Below are positions 7,481 to 16,071 of a stretch of 64,000 nt of DNA, in pieces. The stretch's first letter is position 1, and the number at the start of each line of letters is the position of its first letter. Both the position numbers and the translations under genes were made by a program. The stretch is from a bacterium (lineage in GTDB: Bacteria; Actinomycetota; Acidimicrobiia; Spongiisociales; ZC4RG35). Where the stretch lies: positions 1 through 64,000 of the forward strand of contig JAPPFD010000031.1 in the NCBI GenBank assembly GCA_028823995.1, read 5' to 3'. The notes under the pieces were generated by a model that had not been told where the DNA came from, did no database searches, and worked only from the letters and a program-made list of their open reading frames with translations.

Positions 7481-8319
7481 CCGAACACGAGCCCATGATG
7501 TCAGATCCCGCCTTCACCACCGATCACGTCTCCACCGGCTATGGGAGCCACGTGGTCTCCCGCCGGCTCAGCCTCACCATCGAACACGGGACCAGGACGG
7601 CCCTGGTGGGTCCCAACGGGTCGGGAAAGAGCACCACCCTCAAGACCCTGGCGCGCCTGATCGCGCCGCTCCGGGGCGCCGTCTACCTGTCCGGCCAGGA
7701 CATCAACCGCCTGCCCACACGCCAGGTGGCCCGACAGATGGCCATCCTTCCCCAGGTCCACGAGGTCCCGGCCGAACTCACCGTCATGGAACTGGTCGAA
7801 CAGGGCCGCTTTCCCCACGTGGGCGCGCTGGGGATGCTCCGGCGCCGCGACGATGAAGCGATACAGGACGCCATCGGTATGACCCGCCTCGCAGATTTCG
7901 TCCACCGTCCCATCGACACCCTGTCGGGCGGGGAGCGCCAGCGAGCCTGGATGGCTCTGGCGCTCTCCCAGCAGACCGACATCCTGTTGTTGGACGAGCC
8001 CACCACCTTCCTTGACGTCGGGCACCAACTGGACCTGCTGGAACTGATCTCCGGTCTGAACCGCGACCGGGGAGTGACCATCGTGATGGTGCTCCATGAC
8101 CTCAACCATGCCGCCCGGTTCTCCGACCGCATGATCGCCATGTCCGCCGGTGACGTGGTGGCCGACGGCCCTCCCGCAGAGGTTCTGACCCCCCGGCTAC
8201 TCCGGGACTGCTTCGGCGTGGAGGCCTCGGTGGTCCCCGATCCTGTGACCGGCTCGCCCATGTGCATACCCCACTCTCCGATATTCTCCGAAGACGAGGA
8301 GAATGCGGCCAACGGATAG
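7477..8319 (+). CDS. Metal-chelate ABC transporter ATPase (FepC/BtuD-like)
   Basis: A 280-residue cytoplasmic ATPase that powers the FecCD importer. Walker A is GPNGSGKST (about 45-53), the Q-loop follows LPQ, the signature is LSGGERQR, Walker B is ILLLDEPT, and the switch His is in VLHDLNH. The order and the C-terminal GVEASVVPDPVTGSPMCIPH are typical of siderophore/cobalamin importers. The ATG at 7477 overlaps the second permease stop; an internal ATG eight codons later is possible. Confidence 0.95.
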   Translation: MTEHEPMMSDPAFTTDHVSTGYGSHVVSRRLSLTIEHGTRTALVGPNGSGKSTTLKTLARLIAPLRGAVYLSGQDINRLPTRQVARQMAILPQVHEVPAELTVMELVEQGRFPHVGALGMLRRRDDEAIQDAIGMTRLADFVHRPIDTLSGGERQRAWMALALSQQTDILLLDEPTTFLDVGHQLDLLELISGLNRDRGVTIVMVLHDLNHAARFSDRMIAMSAGDVVADGPPAEVLTPRLLRDCFGVEASVVPDPVTGSPMCIPHSPIFSEDEENAANG

Positions 8320-8376
8320 ACCAGAAGAGAACGGACACCCCTGGTTGCGGGTGGCGACCGGGGGGATGGCTAGGTC

Positions 8377-9552
8377 ATGAGCGGGGGAAGGAGCGGCCGC
8401 ACTGTCCTGTCCGACCTGGGGATCGGTCCGGTGATCAACGCCCACAACGACCTCACCGGCCTGGGCGGGAGCCTTCCCACGGGCCCGGTCCTCGAGGCGA
8501 TCGCGGCCGCCAACCAGGCATTCGTGGAGGTGGAGAGCCTCTCCGACACAGCCGGGGAGGCCATATCCGAGATGCTGGGGATCGAGGCGGCAATGGTCAC
8601 CCCGGGCGCCGCCGCCGGGGCGGTGTTGGCCACGGCCGCCTGCATCACCGGAGGAAGGGACGACCTGGTGGCCCGGATACCGGACACCTCGGGGCTGGCC
8701 TGTGAGTTCGTGGTCCCCGCCGACCGGAGGACCTTCTACGACCGTAGCCTCGAAGGCGCCGGGGGAAAGATCGTGCTGGCCGGAGAGGCCGGTTCCACCA
8801 CCCCCTCCGACATCGAACGCTGCATCTCCGAGAGGACCGCCGGGCTCTTTTTCTACGCTCCGGGAGGGTCCGGGGGGATCGGGTTCGAGCAGGTCCTGGA
8901 GGTCGCCAAGCACCACCGGTTGCCTCTCATCGTCGACGCCGCCGAGCAGGTCTATCCCCTTGAGAATTTCAGCAAATACGTCCGGGCCGGCGCCGACTTC
9001 GCAACCTACAGCGGCAAGTTCTTCGGCGCCGGTTCCATGGCGGGCATCCTCACCGGTACGGCCGAGGGGATCGCGGCGGCGCGAAAGAACAGTTACCTGG
9101 CCTTCGAGGGACCCAACGCCCTGGCGTTCGGGAGGCACATGAAAGTTGGGCGCAGCGAGATAGTGGCCGCCTACGCAGCGCTGAAACAATGGCTGGAGAT
9201 GGACCACGCCGAACGCTTCCACCGCTACCGGAGGCTCCTCGACAACATGCGGACCCGCCTCGAAGGGTTCTCGTTCCTGAGCTTCGCCGACGCCGACGGT
9301 TCGGCGACCGCCGAGCCGAAGCCGCCCGACTCCCTCCGGATCACCTTCGACCGCTCCCGCTCGCCCAAGAGCTTGGCCGAGGTAGTGAGGGAGTTGCAGC
9401 AGGGGGAGCCGTGCATCATCCTCCGTCCGCACTACCAGTGGGTCGATCCCGACCGGGACTACATGGACATCCGGGTCTCCACCCTCCAGGACGGCCAGGA
9501 GATGATCATCGCCGAGCGGCTGGCTGAGATCCTGGAGGACCGGGACCGGTGA
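8377..9552 (+). CDS. SelA-like PLP-dependent enzyme
   Basis: A 391-residue fold-type I PLP protein most like the SelA/DgaE group (L-seryl-tRNA selenium transferase and D-glucosaminate-6-phosphate ammonia-lyase relatives). It opens with the group's VINAHNDLTGLGGSLP, has AAMVTPGAAAGAVLATAA around the cofactor phosphate, the cofactor Asp in PLIVDAAEQ, and the likely Schiff-base Lys in ATYSGKFFGAG. A true SelA is about 460 residues with an N-terminal domain, absent here, so selenocysteine synthesis is unlikely; an amino-acid or amino-sugar lyase is more plausible. It lies 57 nt after the importer ATPase and overlaps the peptidase start by 4 nt (GTGA). Confidence 0.78.
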   Translation: MSGGRSGRTVLSDLGIGPVINAHNDLTGLGGSLPTGPVLEAIAAANQAFVEVESLSDTAGEAISEMLGIEAAMVTPGAAAGAVLATAACITGGRDDLVARIPDTSGLACEFVVPADRRTFYDRSLEGAGGKIVLAGEAGSTTPSDIERCISERTAGLFFYAPGGSGGIGFEQVLEVAKHHRLPLIVDAAEQVYPLENFSKYVRAGADFATYSGKFFGAGSMAGILTGTAEGIAAARKNSYLAFEGPNALAFGRHMKVGRSEIVAAYAALKQWLEMDHAERFHRYRRLLDNMRTRLEGFSFLSFADADGSATAEPKPPDSLRITFDRSRSPKSLAEVVRELQQGEPCIILRPHYQWVDPDRDYMDIRVSTLQDGQEMIIAERLAEILEDRDR

Positions 9553-11843
9553 ACTCGGTTCCCGAGTCCGGCATGTGGGAGCGCTACCGGCGGGCCGAAG
9601 CAATGCTCTACCGCAACGTCAAGTCGTTGGTGTTCAACCTGGAGACGACGGTGCACTGGCTCCCGGACTCCAGTTCGTTCTGGTACCGCTCCGAGTCGGC
9701 CTCAGGGGGGCGGTTCATGCTGGTCGACGCACCGACCGGCCGCCAACAGCAGGCGTTCGATCACAGGGGAGTGGCGCAGGCGCTCACTGAAGCCCTGGGA
9801 AGGGAGATCCTCCCATCCGGTCTCCCATTCGAGACCTTCGAGTTCACCTCCCGAGGGTCCCGCATCCGCTTCAAGGTCGATGGCCGGCAGTGGGAGTGCG
9901 GGGTCTACGGTTCCGAGTTGGCGGTGCTGCCCGATTCCGCGCCGACAGATGCGCGGGGGAGTCTCTCTCCATCGGGGAGGTACGAGGCAAGGATCGACGC
10001 CGGCAACCTGGTGCTGTTCGACCATGTCAGGGGTTCCTCCACCGCGCTTACCAACGACGCCCAGCCATCCCATGGCTACGGGTCGTCGCCGGAGGGCCGC
10101 AACTCGGCCGTGACCGACCGGCTCGCAAACCGCGAGGTTCCCCCCAGGGTGGTGTGGTCTCCCGACGAGCGCTATATGTTGACCCACCGTCTCGATGAAC
10201 GGCGGGTGGGGATGTTGCACCTCTACCAGGGCGCTCCCGAGGGATCGTTGCGTCCCCACATCCACTCCTACCGCCAGGCCCTCCCGGGCGACGCCGAGTT
10301 GCCGTTGGCGCAACTGGTCGTGTTCGAGGTGGAGACCGCCCGGCACGCCGACCTGCGCTGGAAACCGCTCGCGTCGCCGTTCCTCACTCCCATCGAACTG
10401 GAACACGTCTGGTGGGCCTCCGGCTCAGACGCGGTCTTCTTCCTGGACTGGGACCGGGACCGCCGCTCGGTCCGTTTGGTCTCGGCCGATCCGTCGACGG
10501 GTGAGTGCACGGTGTTGGTGGAGGAGGCGAGCGAGACGCCCATCGACCTCAACGCCGTCTACTACGGACGTCCCAACGTCTGGGTGGGGAGGGACCGCAG
10601 AGAGATAATCTGGTACTCGTCCCGGAGCGGCTGGGGTCACCTCTATCTCCTGGACGGTGCCGGTGATCCCATCCGCCAGTTGACCGCCGGAGATTGGCTG
10701 GTCACCGACCTGGTGAGAGTCGACGAGGAGACTCGGACCGCCCTATTCATGGGCACAGGAAGGGAGCCGTCCCGCGATCCCTACTACCACCACCTCTATT
10801 CGGTGAGCCTCGACGGGGGAGACCCGGTCCTCCTCACTCCCGAGGACGCCGAGCATGGCGAGTGGCCTCCCTTCGTGGACTTCTCGCCCGACGGTCAATA
10901 CTTTGTGGACCGCTACTCCCGGATCGACCAGCCGCCCAGGACGGTGCTGCGCAGGTCCACCGGCGAGTTGGTGGCGCAGGTGACCGGGACCGACGTCTCC
11001 CCACTCCTAGCCACCGGGTGGAGATTCCCCGAGAGTTTCACCGCCAGGGCAAGCGACGGCGAGACCGACCTTCGGGGGATGATCGTCCTGCCCCATGACT
11101 TCGATCCCGCCCGCAGGTACCCGGTGATCGAGAGCATCTACCCGGGTCCCCAGGCCACCAGGACTCCCCGTGGCTTCACCGACGTGGTGGGGGAGAGCAC
11201 CCGGTGTCTCGCCGACCTGGGGTTCGTGGTCTTCACCGTCGACAGCCGGGGCACGCCCGGACGGTCCAAGGCCTTCCTGGATGCCGGATACGGCAGGTCC
11301 GGGACGGCGGAACTCCTGGCCGATCACGTGGCGGTGCTCGCCCAACTGGCCGAGGAACGGCCGTACCTGGACCTCGACCGGGTCGGCATCTACGGTCACT
11401 CGGCGGGCGGGTACGCGGCGGTCAGGGCGATGCTGGAGTACCCCGAGGTGTACCGAGTGGGCGTCGCCTCGGCGGGAAACCACGACCAGGCGCTCACCAA
11501 CGTCACCTGGGGGGAACGCTGGATCGGGCCCCTCCCGGGACCCGGCTGGGACACCCAGGCCAACCCGACCCTGGCTCACAACCTCCAAGGCAAGCTCCTC
11601 CTGGTGACAGGAGACCTGGACGACAACGTCAACCCCGCCGCAACCATGCAACTGGTCGACGCCCTGGTGGCGGCCAACCGGGACTTCGACCTGTTAGTGC
11701 TTCCCAACCGCAATCACGACTTCGCCGGAACCTGGGGCACATGGAACGAGGACCCCTACTTCACCCGCCGCCGCTGGGACTACTTCGTCGAGCACCTCAT
11801 GGGTGAACAACCACCCCGGGGATACCAGGTGGCTGCCCCGTAG
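9549..11843 (+). CDS. S9-family serine peptidase (dipeptidyl peptidase IV type)
   Basis: A 764-residue peptidase with an N-terminal beta-propeller (about 60-500, with motifs like SPSGRYEA and VVWSPDERYM) and a C-terminal alpha/beta-hydrolase domain. The catalytic triad is visible: Ser618 in GHSAGG, Asp691 in LDDNV and His723 in NRNHDF. S9B enzymes remove X-Pro or X-Ala dipeptides from peptide N-termini. There is no signal peptide, so it should act in the cytoplasm on imported peptides. The GTG start overlaps the previous stop, implying coupled translation with the SelA-like enzyme and possibly Fur control from upstream. Confidence 0.9.
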   Translation: MNSVPESGMWERYRRAEAMLYRNVKSLVFNLETTVHWLPDSSSFWYRSESASGGRFMLVDAPTGRQQQAFDHRGVAQALTEALGREILPSGLPFETFEFTSRGSRIRFKVDGRQWECGVYGSELAVLPDSAPTDARGSLSPSGRYEARIDAGNLVLFDHVRGSSTALTNDAQPSHGYGSSPEGRNSAVTDRLANREVPPRVVWSPDERYMLTHRLDERRVGMLHLYQGAPEGSLRPHIHSYRQALPGDAELPLAQLVVFEVETARHADLRWKPLASPFLTPIELEHVWWASGSDAVFFLDWDRDRRSVRLVSADPSTGECTVLVEEASETPIDLNAVYYGRPNVWVGRDRREIIWYSSRSGWGHLYLLDGAGDPIRQLTAGDWLVTDLVRVDEETRTALFMGTGREPSRDPYYHHLYSVSLDGGDPVLLTPEDAEHGEWPPFVDFSPDGQYFVDRYSRIDQPPRTVLRRSTGELVAQVTGTDVSPLLATGWRFPESFTARASDGETDLRGMIVLPHDFDPARRYPVIESIYPGPQATRTPRGFTDVVGESTRCLADLGFVVFTVDSRGTPGRSKAFLDAGYGRSGTAELLADHVAVLAQLAEERPYLDLDRVGIYGHSAGGYAAVRAMLEYPEVYRVGVASAGNHDQALTNVTWGERWIGPLPGPGWDTQANPTLAHNLQGKLLLVTGDLDDNVNPAATMQLVDALVAANRDFDLLVLPNRNHDFAGTWGTWNEDPYFTRRRWDYFVEHLMGEQPPRGYQVAAP

Positions 11844-11919
11844 CAAGGCCGCGGTAGGGTGTTACGAAGACTGAATAGCGGGACGAGGGTCCTGCGCCCT
11901 ACATTGAGGGGAGACACCC

Positions 11920-12750
11920 GTGCCATACGATTTTGAACCAGGCCAGATGTACAGGATGCCGACCCACTTCGGCCCGAGCCTGGGTCCTCGACAGGGGGTG
12001 GATGGAAACCGATACGCGAACCCGGACAGTCCCAAGAAAACGATTCATTCCGTCAGGTTTCGTACTACGGCTGAAGCGTTGGACAAGTTACTTCCGCCCA
12101 GATTCGAACTCGCCGGTGAGCCGATCGTCACCGTAACGGCGAGCTACATCACCAACATCGAGTGGCTGGCGGGGCGCGGATACAACACGCTTGGGGTCAC
12201 TTGTCCAGTTGTCTTTCGTGGTGAACAGACGAATACTTCGGGCGCTCTCCTCATGGTTTTGTGGGAGAACCTAACCGACCCGATTATCACCGGCCGCGAG
12301 GAACTGGGATATCCGAAGATCTACGGGGAGATCCCTGAGCCGCGTCACTCCAACGGCGCGATACATTGCAGCGCGGGTTGGCTGGGACACCAGTTCATGT
12401 CAATGACGGTTCGTGAGCAAACCAAGTTGGACGACGACGAGATGGCCGACTTGGCCATGAACCAACCGGGTCTTCTTCTCTACAAATACATGCCTCGGAC
12501 CCACGACTGGGGGGAACCTGATGTCGAGTACGTCACGTATACGCCTCCTCCCGAACTGAGTCGCTATCTCAAAGAAGCCTGGACCGGGGAAGGGTCTGTG
12601 TCTTTTCACGAGTCGACGTGGGAGGACCTCCCGACACTATTCAACATTGTCAACGCGCTGGCGTCCTTGCCAATCCTTGAGACGCGACCCTCGATCACGC
12701 TGATGACAGTTGGCGGCATCGATTACAGGTCTCAACAGGTCTTGGAATAG
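11920..12750 (+). CDS. Acetoacetate decarboxylase family protein
   Basis: A 276-residue protein of the ADC fold. The motif GREELGYPKIYGEIPEP carries the Lys (K133) that in acetoacetate decarboxylase forms a Schiff base with the keto acid; a second signature is ASYITNIEWLAGRGYNTLGV. Members include true decarboxylases and aldolase-dehydratases or lactone-active relatives, so the substrate is open. The GTG at 11920 follows GAGGGGAG with good spacing. The 76-bp gap after the peptidase suggests its own promoter; it converges on the minus-strand transporter gene. Confidence 0.85.
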   Translation: MPYDFEPGQMYRMPTHFGPSLGPRQGVDGNRYANPDSPKKTIHSVRFRTTAEALDKLLPPRFELAGEPIVTVTASYITNIEWLAGRGYNTLGVTCPVVFRGEQTNTSGALLMVLWENLTDPIITGREELGYPKIYGEIPEPRHSNGAIHCSAGWLGHQFMSMTVREQTKLDDDEMADLAMNQPGLLLYKYMPRTHDWGEPDVEYVTYTPPPELSRYLKEAWTGEGSVSFHESTWEDLPTLFNIVNALASLPILETRPSITLMTVGGIDYRSQQVLE

Positions 12751-12839
12751 CCGCCACCAGTTGCGGAACCGACACACCTTGACACCCGGAGGCTCTCAGA
12801 GATTGACGGTCAACCTCCCCACCGGAATCCCATGAGCCG

Positions 12840-13739
12840 CTAAAGCGCTCTGAGTTTGGGATCCAGGAGGTCTCGAATGCGGTCGCCGATCAGGTTGAAG
12901 GAAAGCACCACAAGGCCTATCGCAGCTCCGGGGAACACCGAAATCCACCAGGCCGACCGGATCAGGTCACGCCCCTCGGCGACCATGCCACCCCACGTTG
13001 GCGTCGGTGGGGGAACACCCGCACCCAGAAAACTCAAGGTGGCTTCGACCGTGATGGCCCAACCGACCTGCAGGGTGGAAAGGACGATCACGCTGTTGAG
13101 CACGTTTGGCAGCAGGTGTGAAGCCATTATCCGCAAGGGGGACCCCCCCGCCACTCGCGCCAGGGCGATGAAGTCGCGCTCCTTCAAGCTGAGGACTTCC
13201 CCTCGTATCAGACGGGCATAGCGTGCCCAGAGGATGAGCGCCATTACTGACACCACAACCGTCACACTCGGACCGACAGTGACAGCGAAAACGAGAGCGA
13301 TCAAGATTGCCGGAAAGGCAAGCCAACCGTCGACCAGTCGCATGATCACCGTGTCAACCCAACCTCCGAAGTAGCCGGCGATAGTACCGAGGGTCGTCCC
13401 GATAGACGCCGCAAGTAGGACCGTGCCGGCTGCCACGGCCATAGACACCTGAGCGCCTTTGATAATCCGACTGAGGATGTCGCGGCCCAAGCTATCAGTC
13501 CCCAGAGGGAACGTCCAGCTACCTCCTTCCGAAAAGACCCATCCCTGGCGGGCGTGCTCCAAGTTCAATGCGTCCGGTCCGTGGGGAACGATGAAGTCCG
13601 CCAATAGGGCTGCCGCTACGGCCAACAAGACAATCAGCAGGGGAAGGATGGGAAAGCTGCGCCACACCGCGCCCAATCCGATCCGTACCTTGCCGAAGAA
13701 CTCAGACACTGCGACGAATCCGCGGGTCGATGACTGCAT
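12840..13739 (-). CDS. dppC: Dipeptide/oligopeptide ABC transporter permease (DppC/OppC type)
   Basis: A permease of up to 299 residues with the DppC hallmark PLGTDSLGRDILSRII (about 78-93) before the transmembrane core and the coupling motif RVAGGSPLRIMASHLLPNVLNSV (cut into EAA-like parts). The C-terminus GDRIRDLLDPKLRAL is typical. The ATG at 13739 would overlap dppB by 38 nt; a GTG at 13709 (MSEFFGKVRIG) gives an 8-nt overlap and a normal length, so the true start is uncertain. It works with DppB and the DppD/F/A proteins encoded 8-13 kb upstream in the same direction. Confidence 0.92.
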   Translation of the reverse strand: MQSSTRGFVAVSEFFGKVRIGLGAVWRSFPILPLLIVLLAVAAALLADFIVPHGPDALNLEHARQGWVFSEGGSWTFPLGTDSLGRDILSRIIKGAQVSMAVAAGTVLLAASIGTTLGTIAGYFGGWVDTVIMRLVDGWLAFPAILIALVFAVTVGPSVTVVVSVMALILWARYARLIRGEVLSLKERDFIALARVAGGSPLRIMASHLLPNVLNSVIVLSTLQVGWAITVEATLSFLGAGVPPPTPTWGGMVAEGRDLIRSAWWISVFPGAAIGLVVLSFNLIGDRIRDLLDPKLRAL

Positions 13740-14622
13740 ACGACAGATCTACGAGAAGATTGGCAACGACAATGAGCGCCGCCCACAGGATGACCACGGC
13801 CTGCAGCACGGGAAAGTCCCTCCACAGAACTGCCTCGAAGGCAAGCCGACCCAAACCCGGCCAGGCAAAGACGACTTCTGTGGTGACCGCGGCTGCCACC
13901 AGAACACCGTACATGAGTACCACAAACGTCACGACCGGAATCAAGGCATTTCGGAAGGCGTGCCCCCACACAACCCTCATCTCGCTCGCGCCCTTGATAC
14001 GAGCAAGCTTGGCGTATTCGCTGTCCAGCACTTCAAGCATGGCCGACCGCATCAGTCGCGTGATCCCGGCCCCGGTGAACAGGCCCATCGTTGCGGCGGG
14101 AAGCAACAGATGCTGCCAGGTGCCCGAACCCTGCGCAGGTAACACCTGCCATATGACTGAGAACACAATGATCGCCAGGACACCGGTGAAAAAAGGCGGA
14201 AGTGATTGGCCCAGAACAGCCAGGCCCATTGCGATCCGATCCACGATCGTATCGCGCTTGACTGCCGCAAGGACACCGAGAGGCAGACTGAATACCAGCA
14301 TGAAGAGCAGCGACGTGCTGACCAGCAGGACCGAGTTCCCAAGGCGGTCCACAACGAGTTCCAGAACGGGAAGCTTGGTCCGGATCGATTTGCCAAAATC
14401 GCCCTGGACCACATTGCCCAAAAACGTGAGATACTGAACAACGAGCGGCTCATCCAACCCCAACTCATCGATCAGTTGCATCCGCTGTTCGGGCGTCGCT
14501 TCTACCGGTAGCAGGACGTCCACCGGGTTACCGGTCGATTGGCTCAACGCGAATACCACCACGCTGACGCCGAGGAGGGTGACCAACGCTTGCAGTGCAC
14601 GACTTGCTATGACTCTGGTCAT
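13702..14622 (-). CDS. dppB: Dipeptide/oligopeptide ABC transporter permease (DppB/OppB type)
   Basis: A 306-residue permease with about six transmembrane segments. It has the usual OppB start MTRVIASRALQALVTLLGVS, the extracellular loop GLDEPLVVQYLTFLGNVVQGDFGKS and the coupling motif YAKLARIKGASEMRVVWGHAFRN. The ATG at 14622 matches the family start; a TTG at 14661 would add 13 residues. It lies downstream of the hydantoinase-type gene and overlaps dppC. Together with DppC it forms the membrane pore of the importer. Confidence 0.92.
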   Translation of the reverse strand: MTRVIASRALQALVTLLGVSVVVFALSQSTGNPVDVLLPVEATPEQRMQLIDELGLDEPLVVQYLTFLGNVVQGDFGKSIRTKLPVLELVVDRLGNSVLLVSTSLLFMLVFSLPLGVLAAVKRDTIVDRIAMGLAVLGQSLPPFFTGVLAIIVFSVIWQVLPAQGSGTWQHLLLPAATMGLFTGAGITRLMRSAMLEVLDSEYAKLARIKGASEMRVVWGHAFRNALIPVVTFVVLMYGVLVAAAVTTEVVFAWPGLGRLAFEAVLWRDFPVLQAVVILWAALIVVANLLVDLSYAVIDPRIRRSV

Positions 14623-14661
14623 TCTGAAGAATCCGTCAGTACTCGACGCGGGAGCCGGCAA

Positions 14662-16026
14662 TCATGGCTTCATACCTCGAGCGAGGTACCTGCCGCTCGG
14701 GTTGTCCAACACCTCACCCTCCGACACTGCCAGACGCCCACGCCTCACCACGTACTTTGGGAACCCTCTGGATGTGAGGCCTGTGTAGATCGAGTAGTCC
14801 GAGCGACCGTGCAGATTCCGGGGTCCTATCTCACGGGGTTCCCCCTCGATCGGGACGATCGCAAAATCGGCGTCGGCGCCAACTCGTATGGCGCCTTTCC
14901 GGGGGTAGAGACCGTATGCCTTTGCGGCACTTGTCGCGGTCAACTCCGCCAATCTACCCATGTCGAATCGACCCGTCTCGACGCCCAGCGCGTAAGCAAG
15001 CGGAAGTAGGGCCTCCGACGGCGTGATACCGCCGTATGGGGCGTCGAAAATGTTTGGTGCAGCTTGCTTCATTGCCTTCGTGCGAGGTGAGTGATCGCTT
15101 GACAGCAAGTCAAGGTGCCCTGCCTCGACGGCGTCCCAGACTGCAGCCACATCCTCACTCCTGCGAAGCGGGGGGCCTATCTTGGCGAGGGGACCGTGCT
15201 CGAGGAGGGCGTCCTCCGTCAATATGAGGTAATGCGGCTGCGTCTCGCTCCATACCCGTACTGAAGTTCCACCCTCCTTGAGCCAGGAGAGCACGCGTAC
15301 GGTCTCGGCTGCGGACAGGTGAACAAACAGCACATCGCACCCGGTGAGTTCGGCCAGCGCGGCTGCACGGAACATGCCTTCGGCTTCGAGTATTCCCGGC
15401 GAACAACGCATAAAGCCCTCGATATCAGTTGGATCGTGTGCGTATTCGATGTCGTGGTAGTACTTGGTTGCCCTCCCGTTCTCCGGATGTATCAGTACCA
15501 GGCCATCGTGGGAGGCCACTGCCGTCATCAACTCGACCAACTCGTTGTCTTCCATCATGACACCGCGCACGTAATACCCGAGAAAGGCCTTGTATGTGGT
15601 GACGCCCAACCTCACGCCCTCCTCAACCGCCTCGGTCAGCGGGTCCCCCGGAAGACACAGAGCGTTGATGGCGAAGTCGACCGCAGAATGCTCTTTCCCG
15701 AACTGGATTTGATATCTGACGGCGTCGATCAGTCCCATCCCGGGTCCACGATTGACATAGGCTGAGACCGTCGTGACACCGCCCATGAGAGCCGCGGCGG
15801 TCGCCTCCTTCAGATCCTCGGCGAGAGGATCCATGGTGTGGAAACCACCCACCGATGTGTGAAGGTGCGGATCGACGACGCCGGGTAACACCCATGCTCC
15901 GCGAGCATCCACGACCGGACCCCCGGAAGAGTCAGATCCGATCGAGCGGATGGACCCGTCGACGACGAGGATGTCCGCATCGACAACGCCGGTTTCTGTC
16001 ACAACGCGGCCGCCTTTGATGATCAT
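14662..16026 (-). CDS. Dihydropyrimidinase/hydantoinase-type amidohydrolase
   Basis: A 454-residue cyclic-amide hydrolase of the D-hydantoinase/dihydropyrimidinase/allantoinase group. Zinc ligands are visible: H54 and H56 (VDPHLHT), a carbamylated Lys candidate K146 (TTYKAFLGY), later His in LIHPENG and FVHLSAAE, and Asp in LLSSDHSP. The start MIIKGGRVVTE at 16026 is the family norm; a GTG at 16053 would add nine polar residues. The reaction is probably ring opening of a hydantoin or related imide to an N-carbamoyl amino acid. It sits between the N-acyl-D-amino-acid deacylase and dppBC. Confidence 0.86.
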   Translation of the reverse strand: MIIKGGRVVTETGVVDADILVVDGSIRSIGSDSSGGPVVDARGAWVLPGVVDPHLHTSVGGFHTMDPLAEDLKEATAAALMGGVTTVSAYVNRGPGMGLIDAVRYQIQFGKEHSAVDFAINALCLPGDPLTEAVEEGVRLGVTTYKAFLGYYVRGVMMEDNELVELMTAVASHDGLVLIHPENGRATKYYHDIEYAHDPTDIEGFMRCSPGILEAEGMFRAAALAELTGCDVLFVHLSAAETVRVLSWLKEGGTSVRVWSETQPHYLILTEDALLEHGPLAKIGPPLRRSEDVAAVWDAVEAGHLDLLSSDHSPRTKAMKQAAPNIFDAPYGGITPSEALLPLAYALGVETGRFDMGRLAELTATSAAKAYGLYPRKGAIRVGADADFAIVPIEGEPREIGPRNLHGRSDYSIYTGLTSRGFPKYVVRRGRLAVSEGEVLDNPSGRYLARGMKP

Positions 16027-16071
16027 GGTGGCGTCATCCGAATCTCCGGACACATCGAAGGTTGGGCTTGG

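Noticed and set aside
8197-9603. Long minus-strand open frame (468 codons) opposite the SelA-like gene
   Set aside because: It shadows a well-supported gene in GC-rich DNA and shows no recognisable domain.
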